Shown here: positions 45,147 through 55,900 of the stretch, piece after piece
How positions within the stretch are numbered: the first letter of the stretch is position 1
How the letters are laid out: the number at the start of each line of letters is the position of its first letter
NCBI GenBank assembly: GCA_029204225.1
Contig: CM055093.1
Coordinates: 20,092,958-20,156,957 of the forward strand
DNA: 64,000 nucleotides
From: Diphasiastrum complanatum
Lineage: Eukaryota > Streptophyta > Lycopodiopsida > Lycopodiales > Lycopodiaceae
Direction: 5' to 3'
Position numbers and translations under genes: made by a program
Notes under the pieces: model-generated
What the model saw: only the letters and a program-made list of their open reading frames with translations
Told to the model about the DNA's origin: nothing
Database searches by the model: none

Positions 45147-45615
45147 TGTTACAACTCCCTAGGATCTTCGACTGCCTTGAAGGTTCCGCACACCCCATAC
45201 CAGTGACGATGCACCGTATCCGCCCATCCATAGGGTCACAACCGACCCACCCCCATGCACTGGAGCTATCGACATAGTCATGCCTAGTTGAGCCTCCTAC
45301 AATAACTGGCGTCCCATACCACCAACTATCACACTCGGCTCTCCCTAGCACACATCTCCTGGCCTGGAGATACATCCTGGCTCATGCACGTGCTCTCCAT
45401 CCACCAACTCTCAGGTAGATTGAGTGAATGGAAAGAGGGAAACCCCACCACTATATAGGCATAGCACAGTGGGTCCCATCAAGCACGGTCCTGCCGGCGA
45501 CACGTGACCATCTAGGATGGTGACGCGTGGCTCCCAAACATGTCGATAATGCCAAACCTGCGTCATGCCCCTTGCGAGACCGTCACTGGAGGGCGTACCG
45601 TTATGGTACATAATA
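45147..45615 (-). repeat. 5' LTR of the chromodomain-only element (469 bp)
   Basis: Ends GTTGTAACA at 45147 on the minus strand. The start has decayed to TATTATGTACC (CA to TA at 45614-45615). TATA-like CCTATATAGTGG near 45449-45460 (minus). Followed on the plus side by the second GGGGA. Confidence 0.92.
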
Positions 45616-45902
45616 GGGGATGAGGAGGATTTATTATGATCGCAAAGGAAGATCTCTCAAGATCCTATCACATGCAACCAAAAGGATACCTGTGAAGCAA
45701 AACCACCCAACCAACAGGAAACGACAAGTCAAGTCCCTAACCGCTTCACCCCCGAGCCATGGTGACTGGGTGCAAGAGAGGAGAGGATCTTGGCTTTTGG
45801 AATCCATAAAATGAATGAGGAGATGTTTGAGTTCCTACAAAGATATAGACCCCAATTGAGAAAAATTCCTTCTAGGATATCCCAAGACCATGCAAAAGAA
45901 AC

Positions 45903-46862
45903 TTAATCTCCTATTCTTGGCGATAAATCCTCCAAAAGGGTAAAATCTTCATCAGATCCAACTGTATCTTCATATAAACTTAATTTTAATCGGCTTACAT
46001 GAAACACTGGGTGAGCAGTAGACTTATCCTGAAGGTCAAGTTCATAAGCTAAAAAACCAATTGGTCCACAATATCTGGTAGACAACTTATAATGCTCCCC
46101 TTTAGGAATAGTCTTAGAATCTTTTGGAATTCTTAGATATACCCAGTCATCAACTTTAAAATCTCTAGGAGACCTCTTAAGATCAGCATAGTGCTTAGCT
46201 CTATCCTGAGCACTACGGATACTATCACGTGCCACTTGCAACATTTCTTGCATATCATGCAAGAAATCCTCAACTTTCTGGATCTTAACAGACTTCGTCT
46301 TCACATTCACCGGAGATCTAGGTTGAAAACCGTACATCAGCATAAACGGACTATAACCTATAGCATAATGGTTACTACTATTGTAAGCAAACTCAATTAA
46401 AGGAATGTAATCTTCCCACTGAGATTGCCTGTGAGACACATAAGTCCTCAACATATCCTCCATCTTGGCCAATAAAACTCTCTTTGACCAAGTCTAAAGT
46501 CTTGTGTATACCTGGATGACCTGCACAGGGTACATCATGACATTCATAAAGAATTCTCTTCTTTAACTCATCATCCGCTAGTACACAAACTTTCCCATTC
46601 CGAAAAAACAAACCACCTCGAATGGAATATTGTTCCACAATCTTCTTATCTTTCTTAGGAACTTGAGATCCCTGCGAGTTAATATCCATTCCATTCTGAT
46701 TTTTTCCAATCTCAACCATTTTCCGAATGCAACCGAAATGAGAGTCTATTTCACACTTTCCTCTCAATGAAAGATATGGATCAGTGGAAATCTAGGTGAA
46801 TGAAAGTTCAATTGATTCACCAATCCAACTAAGAGCGTCTACAACCTGGTTAGAGCTGCCAT
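45903..46862 (-). pseudogene. gypsy RNase H end and integrase with internal deletion
   Basis: Minus strand: VVDALSWIGESIEL (RNase H end), then an integrase zinc region (YECHDVPCAGHPGIHKTLDLVKES). The frame then jumps directly to the core end (MAKMEDMLRTYVSHRQSQWE, YIPLIEFAYNSSNHYA, GYSPFMLMYGFQPRSP), so the DDE Asp residues are deleted. It continues through AKHYADLKRSPRDF, WVYLRIPKDSK and PVFHVSRLKLSLY to a stop at 45903. Chromovirus-type sequence. No LTR attached. Confidence 0.85.
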
Positions 46863-47774
46863 AGCTTGACAGGCGAGAGGAAGTTGCCTAATAGTCCTCT
46901 TGTTTTAGCTTTAAAAATAAAGAAACAAAGGAATACCCAGCTAGGTTACCCCCTAGTAGAAATGTAGAACACAAGATTGAGCTGGTTCCAAGGGTAGGAC
47001 TTGTTTGTCAACCTCCCTATAGGATGAGCCTGAAGGAGGAAGAGGTGAGGAAGATACCAAAGCAAGTCGAATCTCAACAAAGCGAAGAAATGAAGAATAC
47101 AAACCAGCTATTATTCCTCCTAGCACTAGGGTTGCACTTTCGAGCACACTTCTATTCTTGCTTATTTTCATTCCTCCTAGCACTAGTGATACACATTTGG
47201 AAATAGAGAAGTTGTGTAAGCACTAGTAGTAGTGTATTTGAACTAAGAGCGGCATTGTTAAGTATAGAATCCAAATCATTCTCAAATGAAATTGAATACT
47301 AAATAGCATATAAAAAATAAAAAATAGACATGAGATCTCCGTGAAGTGTTTCATAATATCTCCGAACTAGCATACAAGTGAGATCAAGAATTCCAACCAT
47401 TTGATGTGGATTTGACATGTATGATCACCAAAGGACTAGTTTTTGTTCTTTTTCTTTGCAATTCATGATAACACTAAATGATATAGAAATCATAAGATTC
47501 AATTGAACTTATCAATAGGCCCATCCAAACTACTGAACCAATCTTATTAATATCCTAATGTAGAAGTGATCAAGTAGCTGTTAGGTCCAAATATATTTAA
47601 TATCAATTTTATCCACAGGCCACGCTAGCCTTAGGAGCAGAATCAAAACCAAGAAAATCAAATCTCAACAGTTTTTAGACCTTCAAATGATTCTAAAAAA
47701 GAATGGAGAATCAGCATATGCGCTTGGCCAAGTCATTGTATGTAAAGGCAATTTTTATCCAAAGATATTATCAC
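46863..47774. other. intronic DNA, no gene recognised
   Basis: AT-rich; a 76-codon minus frame at 46953-47183 is not recognised. Lies just downstream of the donor GTGATA of the 47775-47900 exon. Confidence 0.4.
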
Positions 47775-47900
47775 CTCAAAGTACCGCACGTCACAACGAA
47801 ATGTTGGCACATATGGATTTTGAGGGTGAAAGACAGCAGATAAAGCACCAGCAAAGTACTTTGCATGTGCTTCCACATCTTGTCCCCTAGCACTCAGAAC
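47775..47900 (-). CDS. coproporphyrinogen III oxidase, upstream exon
   Basis: 126-bp exon, phase 0 at both ends, encoding VLSARGQDVEAHAKYFAGAL, SAVFHPQNPYVPTF and RCDVRYFE. FHP-NP-VPT and RYFE match the family's core (LHPKNPFAPT...YRYFE in the common plastid enzyme). Acceptor TTGGCAG at 47901; donor GAG|GTGATA at 47775/47774. The preceding exon (expected VFEKAGV-type sequence) was not found up to 51 kb, so roughly 100 or more N-terminal residues, including any transit peptide, lie upstream beyond recognised sequence. Confidence 0.9.
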
Positions 47901-50470
47901 CTGCCAAGTAATACATTGCAAGTTATCTCATAATAACATACATGGACATGCTAGATCACTCTGCTTCATGCAAAAAAGTGTACTATGAATATGCAGTACA
48001 TATGAAAACATGAATATTTTCATCCTAACTCTACCATATCCAATCATTCTATTACCCAATCGGAACAATTTTGCTTTTGACTATTTACAAAAATAGCGTC
48101 TTTCTGGGCCAATGTTACTTAGAAGGTGTTCATGAGCCCAAAAGGCTCATTGCATTTGGGACTTTCTTTGATGTCATTATTACTTTTCACAAAACACATT
48201 AATTTAGAAGATAATCCAACCAAAAGTGTTCCCTTTTCCTCATTATAAGGCTGATTCAAATGGTTTTAAGTTTGATTATGAATTTAATGTAATTATCATG
48301 ATTAAATGAGCGAGGCTGTAGTCCATTATTTGCATCAACAAGAGGGTTTCAACTTGAAATTCCAAGGCTTAAGAATGAACCCATATTTTGGCTTGAAAGG
48401 TAAAAGGTATACAAAATGACAAAACTTTCACACACCGGTTGCAAATTCCATCCAGATTGTCACAAACAGAACACACTTTTGATTTTATAATCTTATTATG
48501 GTCATTCCATACCGCAATAAAAAGATAACTAGTTGTAACCGAATTGCAGCAAAGACTCCAATTTTTTCCAATCTCAGAGTCAGCACTATCCCATCATGAG
48601 ACCTGAATCTTCAAGCAATAATTTCTAGCACTCAATCTCAATGATTCACATCAATGTTACCTTTGTCCACATATTGAAAGATCCAAGCTGTTCTATGATC
48701 ATGTCAACAAAAATTGCTTTGCCAAGAAACTTGCTCTAGTTAAAAATAGGGATGCTCTATATAGAGGTCTACACTTGTTGAGACTCCATAACTTGCAAGC
48801 ACATTTCCTCCATTGAGTCATTTTGATTTGTTACTTTTTAATTAAGTGATGCTATGACCACATGACTGAATGGAGACATAGCTTTCTCTTGAGTCCCTCC
48901 CATACCTTGATGTTGTGTTCAATGTAGGGTCTAGAAACCGCAATTTCCCAAATGTCACTAGTTTTCCAAGCTTCTTACTAAAATTTTCAAGTAATGATAT
49001 GTAAGTTGAAATAGCTGGGAACAGGCACTGGCCCCTTCTTCCTATTGGCTGAAATATGCTTCCCTAAACTTTCAAAACCAAAATAAGGTGGGAAAGACCT
49101 TTATTCCTCTCACTTCACTTTTAGCCCTCTAATTGATTTAATTATGCTATGGCACAAAGTCCCTTTTTTCCCAAGTACAAAAACGAAACAACTGTGTTGG
49201 GTTGGACTTACACGCATTGGGTTCCAGAGCCCTTGCACTTATTATTCTAACTACGCCGCAATATATATACATGAGTCCCGCCAAATGCCCAACATAGTTG
49301 GACTGATCCTTCCTTGACCACTGCTAGGGTGGAAAGTTTTACTACATAGAGTTGTACCTAAAAGGAGTGTGACATAAGAAATATTTTTTCCTTGTTGGTT
49401 GCTTGAAGTTTAAGGTGTTACGCTTACTCAATGTTCCAAGTTCTCTCCAAGGAGGAAGAATGATCATCAAAATCATGCCCAAATGCCCAACAGTATTCTG
49501 GACCAAAATTGGTCATGATCCCACGACACCTGAAAGAAAAAATTGCCTCGAGCTCCTAAAGAGCCTTTGTCATCCTGCCTTGACAAAATACGACATAACC
49601 CTTTCCATATATGCCAATCTTGGTATGTTCTAGTCATGCTAATGTGGCAGGAAAGCCGGGTGTGCTCCATCTAACCATCTTGTCAACATCCATATGGTGA
49701 ATCTTGACTCCCAAGATCCCGATAATTGTTGCTCTACGATACAGTTACACGATTGACAACTGATCTTGAGTGTGCAAAGATGTGAAGGCAAAATTGGGAT
49801 CGAATGAAAGAGGTGCCAAAACATCATTCTATTTGGTCTTTATTGCCACGAGGAAGGCTAAAGCTCATGCATGCCGTTGCACGCTTTATAGTCGGATTGG
49901 GCAAGGGGCGAGTTCCGATATTGGTTGCCAAAAGAACGTAAAGCCATGAGAAAATCCCCATCACTACTCCAGCCACAAGGAGTAGGAATGATTGGCTAGT
50001 TTGGAATACGGACTGTTATTTCTTTCCTGGGAATGCCACAATATTTCCATTGCTTCCCTCTTGGCATGGGCACATAAGACAGATCTACCCCACGTTAAAT
50101 TATTTGCCCTTGATCTCAGATGTTTTGAATTTCAACCGGTCCTCTCGTAAGGATTTGTAGGGATGTTCTTGTAAGAACTATTGAATTTCCTCTTCCACAG
50201 ATTGAGGCTTAACAAAGGCCCTTGATGTTGAAATGGAAGCCCTAGCGACGATGGGTGGATGTAGATGAAGTGGAAGAAGAAATATTGCTAAAATGCATTT
50301 GCAGCTTCAAGTAGACGTTGTTGGTTGTGTTTGAAAAGGAATAACCGTAGTAAGATAAGCTGACTGCTGGAATCCTGAAACTTTTTGCTCCAAAAGAGTA
50401 ATGACCAATGCCGATAATAATGGACCCACAACAAACTTCTGCCTCATATTTGTAGGAAATCAAAGTGCCA
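47901..50470. other. upstream CPOX intron or flank, no exon recognised
   Basis: Searched on the minus strand for the preceding CPOX exon (GGGG, VFEKAGV or VSVVYG motifs) without success. One short splice-bounded minus frame at 48667-48735 (KFLGKAIFVDMIIEQLG) was noted but not identified. No LTR or RNA gene seen. Confidence 0.4.
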
Positions 50471-50908
50471 AGATCCTTCTAACATTCAATCTCCATATAC
50501 AAGAAGAAGAAAAAGAGGAAGAAGAAGAAGAAGAGGGAGAGGGTTAGGCGCCCTCAAGGAGAGAGAAAGTAGTAGCAATGCTTGAAAGGGAATGAATTAT
50601 GAATGAACAAAGAGTACATATAAATAGGCCTTCCAAGGGCCTAGACTCTTCCAAACTCTAAGTTCTAGAACCTTCCAAGACCCACTACTAATTATAGGGC
50701 ACCCCCAAAAGTCAAGATAGGGTCCCTTAACATAATTGGACTTTACTTGGACCCACGAATTACTACTGGACCAAAATTGGGACCAACTCAACTAAAACTG
50801 ACTTAACATGGTCTAAATAATAAACCTAACCCATGGTTACACAAGTCTCGACCTTTTGGGTCAAAGTAACCTATGGGAAACGAACATTATCATTTATTAC
50901 TTCTAACA
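50470..50908 (-). repeat. probable 3' LTR of a copia-like element
   Basis: Minus strand TGTTAGAAGTAATAAATG starts at 50908 right after the purine tract AAGGAGGG (50909-50917). A TATA-like CCTATTTATATG is near 50614-50625, and a CT-rich leader follows. The left end is a guess because no partner LTR is present. Confidence 0.5.
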
Positions 50909-50917
50909 CCCTCCTTA

Positions 50918-51835
50918 AATGATAATGTAAAAAACATAACATGACATGAAGTATGAAAAATTGCAACAAAAATGCAAAGTGTTGCATGCTGCCCAAAACT
51001 CCATGTAGCCGAAAAAGAAAAGATGTAGCTTGTTGTCCAAACTTAATGCCGCCAAAAAAAAACTTCAGCTTGAAGTAGTTGAAGTAGCCGAAATCTCAGC
51101 CCCAATCATGCCCGATGTAGAAGAGATGTAGAATACGAAGTGTGGTAGCATCAAGTCGAAGAGTGAAGACAAGCATGCTCCATCCAAAGTAGGTAACCAA
51201 AAAACCAGACACAAGCCGAAATATGGATTTGCAATCCATCAATGGTTCCCACGTGATTCCATAAGTCTTCTTACCACAAGAAACATAAAGAAGAGTATGA
51301 TACTCTTTTACCATCACATCCTCCCGAATCTTACTATCAATGATCTGCTCACCAACACTAGGTAAGACAACATCGTCATCATAAGAAGTAAGCATCAAAA
51401 CATGAAAATCAACATAAGAAGGTACTGATTTTGGTGAGGCATGTGTGTTTCCTCCAAGGTAAAAAGATGTTTTGCTATCCCACAAAGACTCGGACAACCA
51501 ACCAGAGGCTGTAGCAGGCTGTCCAACAGCCACAAAATCACCAACACTTTGCTGTCCAAAGTGTTCCAAATGTGGACCTTGCTGTCCAAAAACCTTCCGC
51601 AGGCCGTTCCCGATGCTCACGATGTAACATAGGCTGAAAATGATCAATAAACCATGGCTGAATCTGGTGTTCACCATCTTCAAGAAAAAACCCAACAGCT
51701 TGCCACTTTGAACACCCAAAAAATCCAGCAACACGCCACTTTGAACCAATGTACTAATTGACATGATTTTGTCCCCTCCTCCATTAGTACAAAATGGCTT
51801 CAAAGAATAGTTCATATTTGGTCTTCGTGCAGAGT
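50918..51835 (-). other. non-coding interior of the copia-like element
   Basis: A 256-codon minus frame (51096-51866) exists but has repetitive low-information sequence and no retroelement motif. I treat this as the 3' untranslated interior before the PPT, ending where gypsy W gag begins on the other strand. Confidence 0.4.
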
Positions 51836-51839
51836 TGAG

Positions 51840-52848
51840 GCCTTCAGTTCTTAATGAAGGATGCAAAACCGTGGAAGAGGCAGTTGCTGGCCAAGCTGGT
51901 CAGAGGGATTTCCAGATGCAGCAGACTTTGAAGCGAAAATCGGCATCTCCTATGGCTCGTCGTGCTTACGACAAGTCACCACTTACTCCTGAGCAAAAGG
52001 ATAAGGCCAAGAAGGAAGGCTTGTGTTTCTTCTGCCTTGGCAAACATTTGTTCAAGGATTGTCCTCGACGCACGGGCAAGAAGCTCCATGTTTTCCAGCA
52101 GCGTCAAGAGGAGGGCAAGGATGAATCTATCTTGGATGACCTGTTGGTCACTGATGATGATGACGCTAGACGTGTCATGACTATTTCGGTGCGAAAGCTT
52201 GTTCCAGAGGCACCAGTTTGTTATCTTTCTACCAAGGCGCGAGAGGCCTATCAGTTTCCGAATAGCGAACTAATACAGATGAGAGGGAAGCTGGAAGGTC
52301 ATGATGTGCTTGTCCTATTTGACACCGGCTCTTCCCATAATATTATCAACTCTCGTGTGGTGAAGAAGTTGCACTTAGCTACTGTTCCTTCGCATTACCG
52401 GTATACAGTTGAGATGCTAGATGGTGAGGGAACAGAGGTTTGGGATAGGAGAGTCTCTCAGGCAGTGTTGTCCATTCAGACCTATGCTGAGAAGTTAGAC
52501 TTTGAGATCACCAAATTAGCTAAGTTTGATATTGTGCTTGGTAAGCGGTGGCATGCGAGTAAGCAGCCCGCTATAGATTTTAAGACTCATCTATATAAGT
52601 TCGGGCATGAGGGTTTGTCTCATGTTCTAAAGGGGGAGCGACCGACAGTTGAAGGTCCTCTTGTTACCTTGATGCAAATTAAGAAAATGGAGTTGCAGTA
52701 TGTGTGGTTGTGTTATCTTGCAAATGTGAATGTTGATTCCAATTTTAGTTGTTTGCAAATAAACCCACTCGCAACTTCATCTAATTTAGTAACTTTGGTT
52801 AATGCTAATTTGATACAGCAGCAACGATGTGATCCACTAGTCAGCTAG
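51840..52848 (+). CDS. W gag zinc knuckle and aspartic protease
   Basis: Open frame of about 335 codons. CFFCLGKHLFKDC near 52026-52064 has C-x2-C-x3-H-x4-C spacing, one residue shorter than the usual knuckle. Protease: VLFDTGSSHNIINSRVV near 52315 with an intact D-T-G, and FDIVLGKRWHASKQPAIDF. The end (52680-52848) is diverged, and a stop plus shift precede RT. Starts without its own initiator; part of a former polyprotein. Confidence 0.85.
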
Positions 52849-52892
52849 AGTGATCCATCCGAGCTGAGTGTAAGCATTTATTAATTGACCAC

Positions 52893-53939
52893 ATGCCAGA
52901 GGGATTGCCGCCTAGACGTAATGTGGAGCATCGTATTGAGCTCATTCCAGGGGCAAGTCCGGTATGTAGACCTCCTTACAGGATGAGTTTGAAAGAAGAG
53001 GAGGAAGTCCGAAAGATGTTGGAAGAATACCTCAAGCTAGGGTATATTCGTCCTGGTTTTTCACCCTTCGCCTCCCCTATTTTATTGGTTAAGAAAAAGG
53101 ATGGTACTTTTCGGATGTGCGTAGATTACAGGGGATTGAATAAAATCACTGTAAAGCACAGATATCTGATGCCAAGGATTGATGATCTACTGGATGCATT
53201 GCAAGGGGCAGTCATTTTCAGTAAGATAGATCTCAAGAGTGGCTACCATCAAATTTTGATTGGTTTGGAAGATGTTCCAAAGACGGCCTTCCTAACACGC
53301 TTTGGACATTATGAGTTCTTGGTTATGCCATTTGGGTCAACCAATGCACCCGCCACATTCATGATGCTCATGAATGATGTCCTACGTGATTTTATGGGCA
53401 AGTTTGTAGTCAATTTTATTGACGACATACTAGTTTATAGTAAGTCGGTGGACGAACATGAGGTTTATCTCCGTACTGTGTTTGGGAGGTTACAAGCAGT
53501 GGTCTTGTATGCCAATGCTCATAAAACTGAGTTATGTAAGACTCGTGTCGAGTATTTGGGTCACGTAGTGATGGCAGAGGGTATTTCAGTTGACCCTGCC
53601 AAGGTGGCTGTGGTCAAGCAGTGGCCAAGACCGGCTGATATTCGTCAGTTGCAGTCTTTCTTAGGTTTTTGTAAGTTCTACCGACAGTTCGTTAGGAACT
53701 ACTCCTGGTTAGCTGCTCCTTTGACAAACCAGTTACGGGGGTTTAACACTGTGGTTGTTTGGGACGCTAAAGCACAACATAGTTTTGACCACTTGAAGGA
53801 GGCTGTGGCCACAGCTCCAGTGCTCAAGATTGTTGATCCCAACAAGCCCTTTGACCTAGAGACGGATGCAAGTGGCATTGCCGTAGGTGCAGTGTTAAGT
53901 CAAGAGAGTAGACATGTTGTCTTTGAAAGTAAGAAATGA
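52893..53939 (+). CDS. W reverse transcriptase and start of RNase H
   Basis: 348-codon open frame. Motifs: PPYRMSLKEEEEVRKMLEE, SPFASPILLVKKKDGTFRM, CVDYRGLNKITVKHRYLMPR, FSKIDLKSGYHQI, PFGSTNAPATFM, the catalytic FIDDILVYSKS near 53415, KTELCKTRVEYLGHVV, SFLGFCKFYRQFV, then FDLETDASGIAVGAVLSQES (RNase H). The first catalytic residue is Phe instead of Tyr (F-I-D-D), which some chromoviruses tolerate. A stop at 53937 is followed by a frameshift. Confidence 0.92.
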   Translation: MPEGLPPRRNVEHRIELIPGASPVCRPPYRMSLKEEEEVRKMLEEYLKLGYIRPGFSPFASPILLVKKKDGTFRMCVDYRGLNKITVKHRYLMPRIDDLLDALQGAVIFSKIDLKSGYHQILIGLEDVPKTAFLTRFGHYEFLVMPFGSTNAPATFMMLMNDVLRDFMGKFVVNFIDDILVYSKSVDEHEVYLRTVFGRLQAVVLYANAHKTELCKTRVEYLGHVVMAEGISVDPAKVAVVKQWPRPADIRQLQSFLGFCKFYRQFVRNYSWLAAPLTNQLRGFNTVVVWDAKAQHSFDHLKEAVATAPVLKIVDPNKPFDLETDASGIAVGAVLSQESRHVVFESKK

Positions 53940-54396
53940 CGCCAGCACAGCAGAGATATTCCACACACGAACAGGAGCTGTATGTGATCATACATGCGCT
54001 CAAGGTGTGGCAACATTACCTGCATGACGCTGAATTTTTTATACTGACCATCATACTTTGAAGTATTTTTGCACGCAGCCAGATTTGAGAGGCCGCCAAG
54101 CTCGGTGGGCCGAGCTGATGCAGGAATTTCATTTGGAAATTCGCTTTCGAAGAGGGAAGGAAAATGTGGTCGCCGATGCACTATCTCGGATACTGCATCA
54201 GATGAGCTTTATTGTAGTTGACAATGATCTCATGGAGGAGATCAAGAAGGCTCAGCAGGACGATCCACATTGTCAGCGTGTGTGGCTTGAGGCGCGCCAG
54301 GTTATTGATCATGCGGAAGAGTCAGCTGAGGCTGTCACTCCCGTAGAGACACACACTGGGACATATTTAACATACACCGTGAAGGTATGTTATTGA
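53940..54396 (+). pseudogene. W RNase H remainder
   Basis: After the shift, YSTHEQELYVIIHALKVWQHYL can be read, then from 54058 KYFCTQPDLRGRQARWAELM, FHLEIRFRRGKENVVADALS and a linker to a stop at 54394. The DHHTL motif is damaged near 54045-54057. Confidence 0.8.
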
Positions 54397-54834
54397 GAAA
54401 TGGAAAAGTTTTCGTGTCAGACTTGAAGGATCTTCATCGTAGGATTCTTCATGAATGCCATGATAGTCCTTGCACAGGGCACCCGGGTATTGATAGGACT
54501 ACTGAGTTAGTCAGACGACATTATTTCTGGCCACGATTGCAGCGAGACGTCATGGAATATGTCCAGCGTTGCACGGCTTGTCAAGTCAACAAGGCCGAGA
54601 GAGTAAGTCCTCCGGGCTTGCTCCACCCTTTAGAGATACCTACAGGAAGGTGGGAAAGCATCTCTATGGACTTTATTGTTGGTCTACCCAAGACGCAGAA
54701 GGGATTTAATTCCATTATGGTAGTGGTAGACAGGTTCTCTAAGATGGCTCACTTCATCGCAACGACGACGAAGGTCATAGCTCCGCAAGTTGCTGAGTTG
54801 TTTATCCAGAATGTAGTTAGGTTACATGGTCTTC
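54387..54834 (+). pseudogene. W integrase, first part
   Basis: HECHDSPCTGHPGIDRTTEL, YFWPRLQRDVMEYVQRC, CTACQVNKAERVSPPGLL, SISMDFIVGLPKTQKGFN (Asp), VVVDRFSKMAHFI and ELFIQNVVRLHGL. Cut at 54834 by AC-2. The HHCC zinc residues are intact. Confidence 0.9.
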
Positions 54835-55265
54835 AGTTACGAATAGAGCCACAGCTGATCTAGAGCTATGAAAGCATCACATAAGCAAGACTTAAGCTAT
54901 GAAAGCAGCACATAAGCAAGACTTAACCCTAGAAAGCAGGAAAGAGAGAGATTAAGGAGGCTAAACAAAGAGATCAATATCATCAGCCGAATAACAAATG
55001 ACACAGTTTCCCTACTTATAGCCAAGAGGAAGCCCTAATTTTTGGTGGCTAGGGCCCAACTGGGAGGGAAAATAGTGCGCCCTCCAAGAAGGCCCCCACT
55101 CTCCAGTAATATGTCCAAATGGCCTAATAATGAATAATAAGGCCAAAGGCCAACCATATAGTCTAAGTGTCACTAATGAATAAAAAAGGGCCCAAGGCCT
55201 GCTTATGCATAAAGTAAAGTAAATGTAAATGGACGCGGCGAATGTAATGAGCCGAGTCCATAACT
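54835..55265 (-). repeat. AC-2 3' LTR (431 bp)
   Basis: Plus-strand text AGTTACGAATAG...GTCCATAACT. Preceded on the minus strand by the purine tract GTGCCAGGGAG (55266-55276). TATA-like box CTATAAGTAGGG on the minus strand near 55011-55022. Same family as the AC-1 LTRs. Confidence 0.9.
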
Positions 55266-55305
55266 CTCCCTGGCACAAAAGAAAAAGACCCAACTGCCGA
55301 AAAGA

Positions 55306-55900
55306 AACTGGATCAAGTAGTAGCAAGCCCTGGTGCATCAACAGCTAGAGCAACATCTGATGTAGAGGAATCAACAAGTGCAACAAGAGCACGACCCTGA
55401 TCCGCAAGTGATGGTGTATGATAAAAGACATCAATAGGCTCCCATGTGGCCTCCTCAATAGGACGGCCATCCCACTGGACCAAAAACTGAATCTGTCGGC
55501 GGCGTCGACTATGGTATAGACGAACCTGTAATATAGCAGTAGGTAAAAATGGAAATAACTCTAGAGCAGTAGGAAACTCAGCATCACAAGGAGCATCATC
55601 CTCAATAGCAGCACATAATAAACTGACATGGAATACATCACAGGCGCGTGTGGAAGCAGGAAGCTATAAGTGATATGTAACTGGACTAAGAACCTCCAAA
55701 ATGCGATAAGACCCATAATAACGTGGTGCAAGCTTCTCAGTAGAAGCATGGCCCTGGACAAAATGATGATGTGCAAACCGTAGGCGTAGATAAACCATAT
55801 CTCCAAGCTGAAACTCAACATGGCGGCGGTGACGATCAATTGAGGTCTGATAACGTTGTTGAACATGCTGTAAATGAGAACTGGCCCGGGTAATAAGCTC
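55306..55900 (-). pseudogene. AC-2 integrase C-terminal end and chromodomain
   Basis: Minus strand: ARELITRASSHLQHVQQRYQ, VEFQLGDMVYLRLRFAHHHF, KLAPRYYGSYRILEVLSPVT, LQLPASTRACDVFHVSLL, then after shifts QFLVQWDGRPIEEATWEP and IDVFYHTPSLAD (chromodomain-like) to a stop near 55318. A TAG is at 55663-55665. This fragment retains the segment deleted from AC-1 near 34720. Confidence 0.85.

Larger units (their letters stand above)
42878..45615 (-). mobile_element. chromodomain-only LTR element with TSD GGGGA
   Basis: LTRs at 42878-44462 (interrupted) and 45147-45615, flanked by GGGGA (42873-42877 and 45616-45620). The minus-strand direction is shown by a PBS next to the right LTR and a PPT next to the left LTR. 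The left LTR minus its 1116-bp interruption is 469 bp, exactly the length of the right one. The interior is 684 bp and codes only for an integrase-tail chromodomain, so it is non-autonomous. It lies inside the hAT gene tail. Confidence 0.93.
40878..45900 (+). pseudogene. hAT-superfamily transposase (DUF659 type), decayed and interrupted
   Basis: Plus-strand remnant of an hAT transposase-like gene. DUF659 part (41212-41457): NIMVSCPLGTAFLRGVDA, AEHIVQVVIDNATICMQMG and WTPCATHSIDLLIHNMSTLPW, then an intron-like GTATCC. Next come KPTQFGYCFVVLERFLA and LRRMVTSTIFDEF, then QQRWD-FHRPIHTVAHMLHP. The C-terminal hAT dimerisation block SCERNWGSWSMQHTKKRNQL begins at 42428, followed by VYVSSNAQMLRRYD. 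Several stops. The final Arg-rich tail is cut at 42877 by an LTR element; across the TSD the frame continues GGDEEDLL-stop at 45620-45642. The right limit is approximate. Confidence 0.8.
40303..47774 (-). other. CPOX intron of 7.5 kb with nested hAT, LTR and gypsy elements
   Basis: Intron between the VRYFE exon (donor GTGATA at 47774) and the GGGADLTP exon (acceptor CAG at 40303). It holds an hAT gene remnant, a chromodomain-only LTR element inside it, a further insertion inside that, and a gypsy integrase fragment. Confidence 0.8.

Noticed and set aside
51096-51866. 256-codon minus-strand frame as a host gene
   Set aside because: No recognisable domain, low-information sequence, and location just before a PPT and LTR. 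More likely the non-coding interior of a retroelement.
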